Source: Callorhinus ursinus (lineage: Eukaryota > Chordata > Mammalia > Carnivora > Otariidae). From it: DNA of 64,000 nt. Position 1 is the first letter of the stretch, and each line of letters starts with the position of its first letter. Positions 36,640 to 48,667 of the stretch are shown here, one piece after another. A model generated the notes under the pieces. That model had not been told where the DNA came from. It worked only from the letters and a program-made list of their open reading frames with translations, and searched no databases. The stretch covers positions 26,741,861 through 26,805,860 of the forward strand of contig NW_020312817.1 of assembly GCF_003265705.1 (NCBI RefSeq), given 5' to 3'. A program made the translations under genes and the position numbers.

Positions 36640-38200
36640 TTGCATTTAGATAAGTTACAAACCCAACCAAAAAGAGTTATTTTATCCAATCTTTGTCTTT
36701 TAAAAAAATTTACAAGGAAATGAGATAAAATATATATTCATCTACTTTACTTATTTCATCACCTACTTACTCATTTCTGGTGCGTGTGATAAAATTTGGT
36801 AGTGCTTTCTTTTATCTTGAAGGACTTTCTTTAGTACTTATTACAAGGCAGATCTCCTAGTAAAAAATTCTGTTTATCCTGAAATATCTCTATTTCACAT
36901 TCATTTTTGAAGAGTAGTACTGTATATAGAATTATTGGTTGACTATTTCTGCACATCTCATTCAGATGCCTAGGGCCTCCATTGTTTCTGGTAAGTCCGC
37001 TCTTAATTTGCATCATGGTTATTAGATCTGATGAGTCATTTTTAACTTGTTGCATTTAAGGTTTTCTCATTGACATGCAGCAGTTTGACTGTAACATATA
37101 TACCTGTGAATCTCATTTTATATATCCTACTTGAAGTTCATTGAATTGATTGGATTTGCAGTGTAATGTGTTTCTTCAAATTTGGGAAGTTTTTATTCAT
37201 TATTTCATCAAGTTTTTCTCTTTGCCTTTTCTGTTCTCTTTTTCTGGAATTCCCATTACATGTATGCTCTTATACTTGATCTGTCCCATAGGTCTCTGAG
37301 ATGCTTTTCATTTTAAAAGATCTTTTACTTTTCTTCAGATTGGTTAATTTCTTATGCTCTATTTTTATTTTACTGATTTTTCTACTGCCATCTCAAATCT
37401 GCTTTGAGCCTCTCTAATGAACTTTTCATTTTATGTATTTTATGTTTCAACTCCAGAATTTCCCTTTTCTTCTTTAAAATTTCTATTTTTTAGTTGAGAT
37501 TCTTTACTTGTTGAGTCATTTCCACTGTTTGTTCCTTTAATTCTCCATACCTGATTTCCTTTTATTCTATAAAAATACAGTAGCTTCTTTGAAGTTCTTG
37601 TCTGCCAAACTCAAATTTTGGAAACTCAGAGATATTTCTCACTGATTTTGTTTTCCTTAAGCATGGGTCAGTCTTTCTTCATGTCTTATAATTTTTTATT
37701 TAATCCTGCACATTTTAAATAACATTGCAGAATTCTGGATTCTGATTTCCCCTCTTTGGAGGTTGTTGTTGCTTTGTTTGTTTGTTTGGTAATCCATCAG
37801 GACTACATCTGTGGAATCTGTTTCTTTTGCAGTGTGCAGTCACTGATGCTCTCCCCTCATTTTTTTTACCCCAGAGATTTTTAACTTTTAAACCTTGTTT
37901 CTTATTTGTTCCCTTTGTGTCCGCTTAGCTTAGTATTTAGCCAAAGGTTTTGATAAATGATTATGTCCAAGTAACTTCACCAGAAAGACTGTATTCAGGT
38001 GTGTCCTGGCTTTTATTTGCTTTATTTTTATTTTCTGTCATGCCCTCTTACAACTCTTCTGCATATGCATGGAGTTAGTTGACTGGGAATGTGTGGATGG
38101 CTTGGGCCCCATCTGGTTTTGTAACACATGTGTACAGCCTCTGATCATTGTGGATTATGTGGAGAGTTTACCAAGCCACCTATGTTTCTTTCACTTCTTG
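36640..38200 (-). repeat. Old L1-like block, antisense
   Basis: T-rich, antisense L1-like text ('ttgttgagtcatttcc', 'agcttctttgaagttcttgtc', 'tcataattttttattta', 'ctggattctgatttcc') resembles old L1M sequence. Edges are uncertain. No coding potential. Confidence 0.55.
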
Positions 38201-38619
38201 CAACTTGGTATTAAGGGCAGAGTCTTGACTTCAGGATGCACCTCATTTTTGTTGCCACTGAGCCCTTTAAACTGATGGCTTTCCAAATCCATTAGGCCCC
38301 CTCTGGCAAGTAGCATCCCTTCTGCTGGTTTTCATTGCTTGCCCCACCCTGGTTGAATGACAGTTTTGTCTGCCTTTGTCGTTGCTTTTAAGGAAGAGGA
38401 GTTGTCCTCTTCTTTATTCTGTCATATTGAAAGTGAATCTCCAACTACTTTTGTTAGAATATTCTTTTATCCATTGATTTTTGTCTTAAGTATTTGCTAA
38501 CTTTGCTTTCAGTTTTTTTCTGTGAGAAATACAAAAAAATAGAAATTCAGTTTAATTTCATTTCATGGTGAATGCTTCAAAAAATTAAGAATCTTTGTTC
38601 ATTTTTGTTACTGCTGAGA

Positions 38620-38770
38620 CATTTAGCTAGTGCATCAGTTTCCTCATCTGTAAAGTGGCCACAATAATAGTCCTTACCTCAGGGGTTTTTGTGAAGACTA
38701 AATGAATTAACTTAAACATTTAAAATAGTGTCTTACACATAGTTAGTACTAGGTAAATAACTGTTTTCAC
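38620..38770 (+). repeat. MIR SINE fragment, plus
   Basis: 'tcagtttcctcatctgtaaa' and 'gtgaagactaaatgaattaa' match MIR sense sequence. It lies 226 bp upstream of exon 11. Confidence 0.8.
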
Positions 38771-38995
38771 ATATGTTTGTGTATTTGCCATTTTTTAAAT
38801 TAAATTAAATTTTCAGTTTGTAGTACCTTGTCAGTTTAATTTCTAATTTCTGGAAGATATGTCACTTTGTCAGCCCTGTTTATCTGCTTGTTGAGTGATA
38901 TTAAAATAAATTGAGTTTCTTAACTAAGTAGTATGTATTTGTATGTTTATCCATATTCCGTGTTCCTATGTTGATAAAATTTTATTACACCATAG

Positions 38996-39145
38996 GTGGT
39001 GAGCTTCATTTTCTCCAAATTGGAGGAACTTGTGATGATATTGATGAAGCTGATATACTAGTGGATGGATCTCTTTCTAAAGGAACAGAGCCGTCTTCAG
39101 AAGGTTCCAAACCTTTATCAAATCCTTCAAGTCCTGGCATTTCAG
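38996..39145 (+). CDS. BIRC6: BIRC6 exon 11
   Basis: The exon is 150 nt, phase 1-1 (frame-neutral if skipped), with acceptor 'attacaccatag' and donor gtatga. It encodes GGELHFLQIGGTCDDIDEAD through SNPSSPGIS. The first part continues the last propeller blade from exon 10 and the second is a Ser/Pro-rich linker. Confidence 0.95.
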
Positions 39146-40113
39146 GTATGATACTAAATTTTTTTTAAATGAAATCTTAAAAATGCAAATTCTTGTGATG
39201 TTCAAAGTTTTCTGAGTCTTCCTCAAATAATCTTAAACATTCTTTCAGTTTTTACAGTCAACTCTTGGTTACTTTGTTGAGGGAGTTCATTTCTTTGTTG
39301 CTATTCTTTCACTTAGCTTGTTTTTGTTTATTATTTATCATTTTTTTTTCAGTAGTTGCAAATTGTTGTGAACATTAAAATAAGAAATGTTTTTTCACCT
39401 ATGGTAGGTTGGCCAATATTGGTGATGTTACTTAAGAGGTAAAACATTATTTTGGCCATTAAGGAGCTTTTGGTCTAGTTAGGGAAAAAAACATAAAATA
39501 GGGGAATTGATTAAAAAAATAAGTCAGTGGAGTGGCTTAATGTTACTGATATTACTACTGGAATTGAAAAGCTGGAAAAATATTCTCTTCCTGGGGTGGT
39601 ATATTCAGATCCTCATTTCTCCATTGTGTACCATTAGATAGGTTTGCTTTTGTATGTTGTTTTTGCCTCTTCTCTGTGTGTGTGTTCTATACTGCCCTCC
39701 AGAACTAGTTTTTCAGAAGTAATAGTTAACATGTTACTCCTGCTAAATCTTGGACTTTTATGAAATAATACCAGTCTTCTTCTCAGTGTTTATTACAATA
39801 AACTTTTCATGATTTCTTGAGTGTATAATTCCGTTTCATGCTCTTTACATGTTACACTAAACTCTCCTTCCCCACCCTTTATGACTATAGTTAGTCCTTT
39901 TGTGCTTCCACAGTGCTGTTATGTTTTTCTCTTAGTCCTTAATACATTTTATTCCCTAAATCTAGTATTTAAAAGGTTAATGAATCTTTAATGAAAAGTG
40001 TGTTTAAACTCACATGTATTCCAAATAGAAATAATACATAAAGTTGGTATTTGATTTTTATGGACACTTAATATTTGGGTATTTGATCATTTTTCTTTGC
40101 ACCAAAGGCAAAC

Positions 40114-40300
40114 CTTTAGTGATTACTAGTATAATACCTATATATATATATATACACACACACTAGTATAATACCTATATATATATACTAGTAATTATAC
40201 TAGTATAAATATATATAATATATATATTACTAATATATACCTACTACTAGTATAATATATATATATAATATATATAATACCACTAAAGCTAACTTTAGTG
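40114..40300. repeat. AT-rich palindromic repeat
   Basis: An almost pure TA tract with repeated actagtata words is bounded by ctttagtg (40114-40121) and its inverse cactaaag (40281-40288). The inverse is followed 4 bp later by another ctttagtg (40293-40300), making a short perfect hairpin at the edge. Confidence 0.8.
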
Positions 40301-40562
40301 AGGATCAGTATAATCTATGCTATCTACATGGCAGGGTTTTTCAGCCTTAGCACCATTGTTGCCGTTTTGGGATGGATAATTTTTTGTTGTAGGCAGACTG
40401 TCCTGTGCTGTATTAGCAGCATCTCTGGCTTCTATCTACTAGAGTTCAGTAGCACAGGCAATTACCTCCTTCCAGGTGGCCCTTGGGAGTCAAGATTGTC
40501 CCCCTGGTTGAGATAAACTGACTCATGTCTCATGCTATAATAAGTCAAGACTTGATTGTCTT

Positions 40563-40756
40563 GGGACGCCTAGGTGGCTCATTTGTTAAGTGTCTGCCTT
40601 TGGCTCAGGTCATGATCCCAGGGTCCTGGGATCAAGCCCCACATCGGGCTCCCTGCTCGGCAAGAAGCCTGCTTCTCCCTCTCCCACTTCCCCTGCTTGT
40701 GTCCTGTTCTCTCTCTCTCTCTCTGTCAAATAAATAAAATCTTAAAAAAAAAAAAA
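40563..40756 (+). mobile_element. CanSINE, plus
   Basis: Flanked by aagacttgattgtctt at 40548 and a 4-nt-shorter aagacttgtctt after the A-tail. Confidence 0.93.
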
Positions 40757-40857
40757 AGACTTGTCTTGATTAACTATATAGTTTGGTTTCAAAAGCTGAA
40801 TGTTTCTTATTTTATAGGTTATTGTTATAATGGAAAAGAAATTTGTTAAGATTTATT

Positions 40858-41042
40858 AAATTTATTTATTAAAATTTATTTATTTATTGAGATAGAACAT
40901 GAGCAGAGGGAGGAGCGCAGGGAGAGGGAGAAGCAGATTCCCTCCTGAATGGGGAGCCAGACATTGGGCTTGATCCCAGGACCTCTGGATCATGACCTGA
41001 GCCGAAGGCAAATGCTAACCAACTGAGCCACCCAGGCACCCC
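40858..41042 (-). mobile_element. CanSINE, minus
   Basis: Repeated 'atttatttattaaa' edge, (GA)-rich body, head 'gagccacccaggcacccc'. Confidence 0.9.
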
Positions 41043-41971
41043 AAAAATTTTCATATGTAGTCCATAAATACTACTGAGTAGAGAAAAGATGAATTAGATT
41101 ATAAGGAAGTAAATAATGTAAAGAAGGGATATTGACATACAATTAATGTTTATAAACAATATTAACAGATTCAGTCTGATTTAAAAAGCTCTAAGCTTTG
41201 AGAAGAGAAATGTGGTTTGAAGTATACTTTTTATAATTTTATAGAACTTGGTATAAACTTTCTTCGTGAAAATATTCTAAACCTGTCAGATTTCATATTT
41301 TAATCTTTATAAAAAAACTTATTTTTGTTATTGGAACAAGCACAACAGCCTGTCTAATGTTAGAAATTTCATAGATGGTGAGCATGTTTTCATAAGAGAA
41401 AATTAATCTCTCTGAAGCAGATTGTTACTCTTATAGTACTGGTATGCTCACAAGATATTCTTAACTATCACAAAAGTAGGAAGAAGTACTGGTGAAGCTT
41501 TTGGTGTGTATTTTTTTGCCATCAGATTAGCTTTGACTTTTAAAAAATTTCTTTTATATAAAGTAAAAAAGGGCAGATGTTATATACTTACTGATGTTTA
41601 GCATTTTGTTTTATAAATGATGAAGTCTAAAAGTTATTTATTGATTTGATACAGATTTGGATTGCATTACAGCACTACTTTCATTTCTCTTGTTAACTTA
41701 GGGCTGGTTGGAGCTCAGTCAGGGCTCATCTAGCAAGTTGAGTTTGGGTTTCTCCAATAAGGAGTACCCTCTCTATAATTTAAAATATTCAAGATGGATA
41801 TTTATTGTGGCCATTATGTAGTCAGTGCTAGTTACTTTATTTGCATATAAATATGAGCTCATGTTAATAACTCTCAGGATATTTGGCAAGTTTTGTAATT
41901 GACTAGACAAAAAACATGAATTAAAACTTTTTTTTAAACTTATTTCAAATTCTATATTCACTCTTGTTAAG

Positions 41972-42197
41972 GAGTTGATTTATTGGTGGACCAGCCATTC
42001 ACCCTTGACATCTTGACATCTCTAGTGGAGCTAACCCGCTTTGAGACTTTGACTCCACGGTTTTCAGCTACTGTTCCTCCATGCTGGGTAGAAGTTCAAC
42101 AAGAACAGCAGCAAAGGAGGCACCCTCAGCATTTGCATCAGCAACACCATGGAGATGCTGCTCAGCATACTAGAACTTGGAAACTACAGACTGATAG
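41972..42197 (+). CDS. BIRC6: BIRC6 exon 12 (Gln/His-rich)
   Basis: The exon is 226 nt, phase 2 bases in, 2 bases out (AG of Ser), with acceptor 'cactcttgttaag' and donor gtaaga. It encodes VDLLVDQPFTLDILTSLVEL and then WVEVQQEQQQRRHPQHLHQQ, a short glutamine/histidine-rich stretch that is likely disordered. It leads into the beta-sandwich-like region of exons 13-16. Confidence 0.95.
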
Positions 42198-42433
42198 GTA
42201 AGACATTCTTCTAAGGTATTTGATTTTAAGTCTGTATTATGTATTTGTTAGAAACAACATAAAATTCTTAGATATATTATTGCTTCTCTTAACTTTTATT
42301 TATTAATAACTTTATTCTTTTCATTTGTCCCTTAATTTTGGAAATTTCTATATTCTTAGTTGTAGGATAAGAGTAATCCATCATTATAATTAGTTTGGGC
42401 AGTCAGTTCACAAGTTTGTTTAACAGATATTTA

Positions 42434-42599
42434 TTTTTTAAATTTAAATTGAATTAATTTATATAGAGTGTATTATTAATTTCAGAGGTAGAGTTCAGTG
42501 ATTCATCAGTCTTCTATAATACCCAGTGCTCATCACATCACATGCCCTCCTTAATGTCCATCCCCTAATTACCCCATCTCCCCTATTTAACATGTTTAT
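42434..42599 (-). mobile_element. L1 3' UTR fragment, minus (part of compound)
   Basis: 'acccagtgctcatcacatc', 'ctccttaatgtccatccc' and 'cccatctcccc' are antisense carnivore L1 3' end. Left edge abuts ttaacagatattta (42420-42433). The right edge abuts a SINE, not a matching repeat. Confidence 0.85.
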
Positions 42600-42775
42600 T
42601 TTTTTAAGATTTTATTTATTTGGTAGAGAGAAAGCACAAGCAGGGGGAGGGGCAGAGAGAGAAGCAGGCTCCCCACTGAGCAGGGAGCCCAGCGTGGGGT
42701 TCGTTCCCAGGACCCCTGGGATCACGACCTGAGCTGAAGGCAGACACTTAACTGACTGAGCCACCCAGGCGTCCC
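42600..42775 (-). mobile_element. CanSINE, minus (part of SINE-L1 compound)
   Basis: Same orientation as the L1 fragment it joins. The second copy of ttaacagatattta (42776-42789) directly follows its 5' end, so one 14-bp duplication encloses both elements. Confidence 0.93.
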
Positions 42776-42999
42776 TTAACAGATATTTAGATGCTTGTTT
42801 TTTGCAGGCACTCCTGTATAGCTGTCACTGGAATTTACATTCTCTTGGGTACAGAAAGACAGTAAGCCAATATCTAGTATGCCACATAGTTATGCCACAT
42901 AAAAGTTATGACATATGATAAAACAATATGGTGTCAGTAGTTGCTGGGTATGTACATGTGTGCAAGAGTGAGAGAAAGAGAAAATGTGTATGGTATTTT

Positions 43000-43199
43000 C
43001 TTTTTTTTAAGATTTTTATTTATTTATTTGAAAGAGGAACAAAGAGAGAGAAAATGAGCACGAGCAGGTGTAGGGGCAGAGGGAGGAGCAGACTCCCCGC
43101 TGAGCAAGGAGCCTAACACGGGGCTCTATCCCAGGACCTGGGAATCATGACCTGAACCAAAGGCAGATGCTTAACCGACTAAGCCATTCAGCTCCCCCA
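43000..43199 (-). mobile_element. CanSINE, minus
   Basis: T-run, (GA)n, head 'aagccattcagctcccc'. Flanks 'gtatggtatttt' and 'gtatggtacttt'. Confidence 0.92.
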
Positions 43200-43209
43200 G
43201 TATGGTACT

Positions 43210-43870
43210 TTTTATATAAGGGGCCAGAACGACCTCCATGAAGACATTAATTCCGAGGTAGTAGCAAGTACAAAGACCCTGAGGAGTATGTTTTATGAAT
43301 TCTGGTGAGAGCAAGAAAACCAGTGTTGCTGGAGTGCAATGAAGGTAGGGGAGAGTGGGAGGAGGCCAAGTCAAAAGAGGTAGCTGGTCACCAGAGGACA
43401 AGTATCTTTATAGGCCATAGTGAGATTTTTATGTGGTGTAAGATCAGAAAAATATTAGAGGGTTTTGGATATAGGATTAATTTATATATTAGAAGGATAC
43501 AGTAAGACTGCTGTGATGACAGTAGATTATGAGTGGTTGTGTGTTGTGGAGGGCAGTGATAGGCGTGAGGGTTCTAATTTGGATGCTATTACTGTTGATG
43601 GTAGTTTGGACCATGATGATAGTTGTTGGAGGTAGTGAAAAGAGTAGTCAGATGCTGGATATAATTTGGAGTAGAAGGAATAGTATATGCTGATGTATTG
43701 AACATCTGGTGTGAGAGAGAAGAGTGAAGGATGACTAAGGTTTTGGATTGAGCTGATTGAAAAATAGAATTTCTGTTTACTGAGATTGGAGTGGGCAATT
43801 AAGTTTGGCTTTGCTTATGATAAATTAGAGATGTCTGGTAGACATCTGAATGAGTCTGAAATTAGTGGAG
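43210..43870 (+). repeat. Ancient interspersed repeat, probable
   Basis: 'gaagacattaattccgagg', 'tggtagtttggaccatgatg' and 'atgactaaggttttgga' recall an old mammalian repeat. Family not named; boundaries approximate. Confidence 0.4.
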
Positions 43871-43935
43871 TATGGTTTGGAGATTTTTATTTTTCAACCT
43901 TTATATAGAATTTAAAATCAGAATAGACATGTCTA

Positions 43936-44112
43936 GGGGTGCCTGGGTGGGTCAGTCATTAAGCATCTGCCTTTGGCTCAGGTCATGATCCCACGGTCCT
44001 GGGATCGAGCCCCGCATTGGGCTTCCTGCTCCTTGGGAAGCCTGCTTCTCCCTCTCCCACTCCCCCTGCTTGTGTTCCCTCTGTCAAATAAATAAATAAA
44101 ATCTTAAAAAAA
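43936..44112 (+). mobile_element. CanSINE, plus, young
   Basis: Exact 14-bp duplication aatagacatgtcta at 43922-43935 and 44113-44126. The (CT)n tail is shortened. It lies about 320 bp upstream of exon 13. Confidence 0.96.
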
Positions 44113-44428
44113 AATAGACATGTCTAAGAAATAGAAGAAATTCTTATTTTAAAATGCAGATTCTTGGGACCCCGCTTAACAGATTTGGGGTGGGGCCCAG
44201 GAAGGGTTTATTGGAAGGTTCAGTTCCCAAGATAGGTGTCGATTTCTAAGGTAGGATCAATTATTGCCCTAAGTTTAACCTTTCTTTTGGGAGTTGATCC
44301 CATTGAGAAGAATTGAGTTTTGTTGGAGGCTACAAATCAAAGAGTGTGAGAAGTGTTATTAATGATAATGTGGTTTTGGCCAAAGAAAGACTTTTGCTGT
44401 GTTTAGCATTTTCCCCCTTATTTGACAG

Positions 44429-44589
44429 CAACAGCTGGGATGAACATGTATTTGAACTGGTTCTACCTAAAGCTTGTATGGTTGGACATGTGGACTTCAA
44501 ATTTGTTTTGAACTCAAACATCACCAATATTCCACAGATACAAGTGACGCTGCTGAAAAATAAAGCTCCGGGCTTAGGGAAAGTCAATG
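44429..44589 (+). CDS. BIRC6: BIRC6 exon 13
   Basis: The exon is 161 nt, acceptor 'cccttatttgacag', donor gtaaga. It encodes NSWDEHVFELVLPKACMVGH through NKAPGLGKVN, an F5/8-type or beta-sandwich-like strand pattern (VGHVDFKFVLNSN). It ends with one base (G) of the next codon, which becomes Glu or Ala depending on which exon 14 acceptor is used. Confidence 0.95.
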
Positions 44590-45640
44590 GTAAGAATGAA
44601 TCAGAATTTATATTTGACGATTTTGCGGTTGATTTCTTAAAAAAACTAATTTCAACTTGACTGTCTAGGTTTCACGTCCCTCCCTTGCCTTACCCCTCCT
44701 CTCCACTCTCTCCGCCACCCCCGTACTTCTTTTCTGCTCTACTTTTGGTGGTTTTATTTAGAAAAGTTAATTCTAGAATATTTTAGAGGTTTCGGTAGCT
44801 CAGTATTGTATAGAATTGCATAATCTAGAATAACTTAATTTTGCTGTTTGGGAAATTCAGTTGGTTCCTTTCTGAATTAGTTTCACTTTCATCATTCCTA
44901 GACGTACACATTTTTCTTCGTAAGTGGAGACTTGATTGGGAAAAGAACTTTGTTAATGGAAGTCACATATTCTTTTAAGATCATTGGTGAAACCCAACCT
45001 TTCATGTAATACAGAAACACACCCAGAAATACACCCAACTTTATTTACTTTTCTTATAAGTTCAGAATTTGATATATTGAGTTTTTTAAATAGATTGTAT
45101 ACATTTAGTATGTTGAGAACTAGATGTTACTCATCAGTGTTTTCTCCTTAAGAGGTTAATTGGAAAGGCTGGGGATAATTTTAGAGTAAAATGGCTGCTT
45201 TACACCAGGGAGTAGAAACAGTAAAACCTGAAAAATTTCTTGTTTTCAAAATACATATGTATGTGTTTGTGTATATGTGTGCGCGTTTGTGTGTGGGGGG
45301 TATTCTTTTGAATCATGGCAGGTTCTGATTTAATTGGGTCTAGAGCTTAGGCATTGGTATTTTTAAAACTTTGCAGGTGCTTGTACTCTGCAGGGTTAAG
45401 AACTTTTACTTTAGTTGCCAGCAAATTATTTCTCAGGTGAATATTTTAGTACCATTAAAAGAGAGAAGAGTGTATGAAATGATTAATAGAATCTAATTTT
45501 TTTTTCTTCTGACAACCATTTTGTAGCATCTGTGATAAGAATCACAGTAGTTCCCAATTTAACAGAAAATTTTAGAATTTCAGGCACATAAATTATTGAT
45601 ATTAAGCAAAATTAAGTTTACTAATATTTTTATCCTCTAG

Positions 45641-45772
45641 AAACAGCAGTAGATAGGCAGATCACCTTTCCTTTGTCTCCAGCTCTTAACATTGAAGTGG
45701 AACAAAATGGGAAACCGTCCCTGGTTGATTTGAATGAAGAAATGCAGCACATGGATGTAGAGGAATCACAGT
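45641..45772 (+). CDS. BIRC6: BIRC6 exon 14 (two in-frame acceptors)
   Basis: The common part, 45683-45772 (90 nt), encodes LNIEVEQNGKPSLVDLNEEM through DVEESQ. Two acceptors both fit: 'tttttatcctctag' before 45641 and 'cctttgtctccag' before 45683. They are 42 nt apart, so the longer form adds ETAVDRQITFPLSP in frame. Human BIRC6 as I remember it uses the short form (KVN-ALNIEVEQ). Donor is gtgagt and the last base starts a Cys codon. Which acceptor dominates cannot be told from sequence alone. Confidence 0.9.
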
Positions 45773-46266
45773 GTGAGTTAAATTATAGAGCTGTTGTCCA
45801 TGACAGTAAAAGGAGTAGTGATCCAAATGCATCATGTTGGGCAGAGATTTCCTTATGGCTTGCAAAAACTTGGTTTTAAAAACACAATTAAAAAATAACC
45901 TTTAATTTTGCTTTGGCAATATGCTTTAACTTTCAGCTCATCTTTGTGAACACAGCTGCGCTAATACTCGCATTCTTCTTTTTTTAATATCTTGGGATTT
46001 AAAATCATGTCGTGGTTTTATAATATTTTTTGATGATCAAGGTGAATGTAAATAATATGGGAATGGAAAGCAACATATAATCAGATATTTGAAAATTTAT
46101 CAGATCTTTGATCATAGTTCCTTAGCATGATAGTGAATTCTTATTTGAACACATTCTAAGTATGGTATTTTGTGTGGTGGTATTATATATGGGATGGATA
46201 TTTGCTTATTTCATATTTTTAAATTACAAACTAATTTAAAAGAAAATATGTATTTTTTCTTTTTAG

Positions 46267-46398
46267 GTCTGAGATTATGTCCATTTTTAGAAGATCATAA
46301 AGAAGACATTCTGTGTGGACCAGTATGGCTTGCTAGTGGCCTTGATCTATCAGGGCATGCTGGGATGTTGACATTAACAAGCCCCAAACTTGTTAAAG
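46267..46398 (+). CDS. BIRC6: BIRC6 exon 15
   Basis: The exon is 132 nt, phase 1-1, acceptor 'ttctttttag', donor gtgaag (suboptimal at +5/+6). It encodes LRLCPFLEDHKEDILCGPVW through LTLTSPKLVK, a continuation of the beta-sandwich module. Skipping would remove 44 residues without a frameshift. Confidence 0.95.
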
Positions 46399-47278
46399 GT
46401 GAAGTAACATATTTTACAAAAGCAGAATAAATAATGCCACATTGGAAAAATAGATTTTTTTTTAAACACTGATCTCAGAAAAGTAAGATTCTGTTTTTTT
46501 GGGGATTTACATTAACAGTTCCATCAGTTTCCTGGTTGCTGAGCTCATTTCCTCTCAGAAGTGACTGTAACTTTATGTGAAACTTCCAATATACTACTTT
46601 CTGTGTTTTGGAGGTCTCAGTGCTTTTTGGGAAAGCATTAAAAAAATGAATATATGATAACTTAGTGTGATATTGCAGAGCTTTTTTGAGTAATCAGGTG
46701 ACATGTTCTGGCATGGTTGCCTTTCCCATCAACTTAGAGTCCTGTGTCTTTAGTTGTATATTGTTATAATATTTTCCTTTAAGGAAATTAAGGAAATTAA
46801 GAGGGTTTTTATAGAAGAGTTATTATAATATCAGAGGTAATTATTTGAGTGTCTCACATAAACACATTATAATTAATGTATATTAAAAAATAATTGGCTA
46901 TTATGTAGAGGATTGATATTGCAGTAGTAGGACCTCTGTATATCAGCTTTTGTATCCCAGGGTAAATTTAAAAAGCCAAAAACAAAACACCTAGCTCCAT
47001 TATTACAGTTATTTTGGAGGCGTGGTGGGATACGCAGTTCTTCCTCGAACCAGGAAAATACCTGACCACCCAGATAACTATTTTAATTTGTATATATTCC
47101 CTTCATATTAGTTGTCTACATTTACATATTTACCTTTAGTTGCAGACATATATACAAGTTTTAATGTGTTCTCTTGACTACACCCTAATTCCTCTATTAA
47201 GTTTATAAGATCCTGTAGTGTGTTACGCTGCATATTGGGGTATAGCAGTCAGCAAGACTAATAAAATCTCTCATATTG

Positions 47279-47466
47279 GGAGCCTGGGTGGCTCAGTTGG
47301 TTAAGCGACTGCCTTCGACTCAGGTCATGATCCTGGAGTCCCGGGATCGAGTCCCGCATCGGGCTCCCTGCTCAGCAGGGAGTCTGCTTCTCCCTCTGAC
47401 TCCCCCCTCTCGTGCTCTCTCTCTCTATCTCATTCTCTCTCTCAAATAAATAAAATCTTTAAAAAA
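47279..47466 (+). mobile_element. CanSINE, plus, young
   Basis: Exact 16-bp duplication aaaatctctcatattg at 47263-47278 and 47467-47482. Confidence 0.96.
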
Positions 47467-48024
47467 AAAATCTCTCATATTGCTGCAAGTAGAAGTTACT
47501 TTTGTTGAAAGAGATTGTGAAACTTAAATTTGTGTATGAAAACAAAGATGTTGGCTTTGACAAAATGGAGAATGCAATTAAATGACATGCATTTCAAAAG
47601 ACTCAATGGTATTAATTTTTCTAGAATTTACCAAGAATGATTTTTTTTTCTTACCAAATTCTTCAAAAGCCTTTGGAACTGGAGAAAATGATTGCTTAAT
47701 TTTTAGAGGAAAAGGATGATACGGATCAAAGAAGTTTGGAAAAAGAAAAGAGAGAGAGAGGGTCTTGTCAGATACTAGAACATAGAATAATAATACAGCA
47801 ATAAGAGTATAACAGTGTAATGCTAGCACAGTAGGCCGGCTAATCAGTGGGAAACAAGAAAGATAGTTTTTGTAATTAGAGAAAGATTTAAATACCTGCA
47901 AGGTACCAATAGGCTGATGGTTTACTGGTGAGTGTATTATTTTGAGGGTATTTTTACAATATATTTTTCTTAGATATGTATGGTATGATCTTAATTTAGT
48001 TAAAAGAGAATAAAATGTACTGGT

Positions 48025-48225
48025 GGTAATAACCAATATTTATTGAGTGCTCTCTTTGTGCCATGCAATTGTGTTTGAGTTGTCTTTGAGATAGGTACCG
48101 TTAGTACTTCCATTTTACATTTGAAAGAACCAAACCACAGGAGATTAATTTGTCACATGCCTAATAAATGGCAGAGCCATTATTCAAACACAGGTAGTGA
48201 CTCCAAAGCCTGTGCTTTTTCATAT
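48025..48225 (-). repeat. MIR SINE fragment, minus
   Basis: 'aatatttattgagtgctctc', 'gtgccatgcaattg', 'ccattttacatttgaaag' and 'aatggcagagcc' match antisense MIR. Confidence 0.8.
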
Positions 48226-48667
48226 CTTAATACTGCAGTGCTTATGTATATGTGTGTATGCAAATATATGTGTGTATGCATGCATGCATGCATAAAAAGT
48301 CGAGATGGATTCACATAATGATACCATCATTATCTGTGGGTAGTGCCTTAAAGATAGTTTTTTTGTGTGTGTTTTTCTGTAGTTCACAAAATGTCGTATT
48401 AAAATGAATAATTTCATTGGGGAAAAACACGCAAAATGTTTGTAACAATTAGAATTTTCTGTTTTACGGTGTTTGTATAACTCCTGTGCTTTTTGTGTTT
48501 TTGCTACCACCATATGAAGGTTATTCAATGATTATACTCAAACAGTATAATTTGAAAATTCCAATCAAGTGTATTTTTCTTGTGGAATTAACTTGCTCTA
48601 CAAAGATGAAAAACAATTTGGTCTTTTGGTGATTAAGTTATTTTTCCCATTCTGTGCTGCTCTTCAG

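Larger units (their letters stand above)
33741..38995 (+). other. BIRC6 intron 10
   Basis: Contains three MIRs, two SINEs, a microsatellite and the antisense L1-like block. 35240-35880 holds nothing recognised. Confidence 0.85.
39146..44428 (+). other. BIRC6 introns 11 and 12 (around exon 12)
   Basis: Intron 11 (39146-41971) has the AT palindrome and two SINEs; 41050-41970 is featureless. Intron 12 (42198-44428) has the SINE-L1 compound, two SINEs and an old repeat. Confidence 0.85.

Noticed and set aside
44313..44428. Upstream extension of exon 13 (frame is open into the intron)
   Set aside because: The ttgacag acceptor at 44428 and the AG|C Ser junction fit the known protein; the open frame upstream is chance.
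47578..48036. 152-codon antisense ORF in intron 15
   Set aside because: No recognised domain, AT-rich codon use, no splice or poly(A) context; at most an old repeat.
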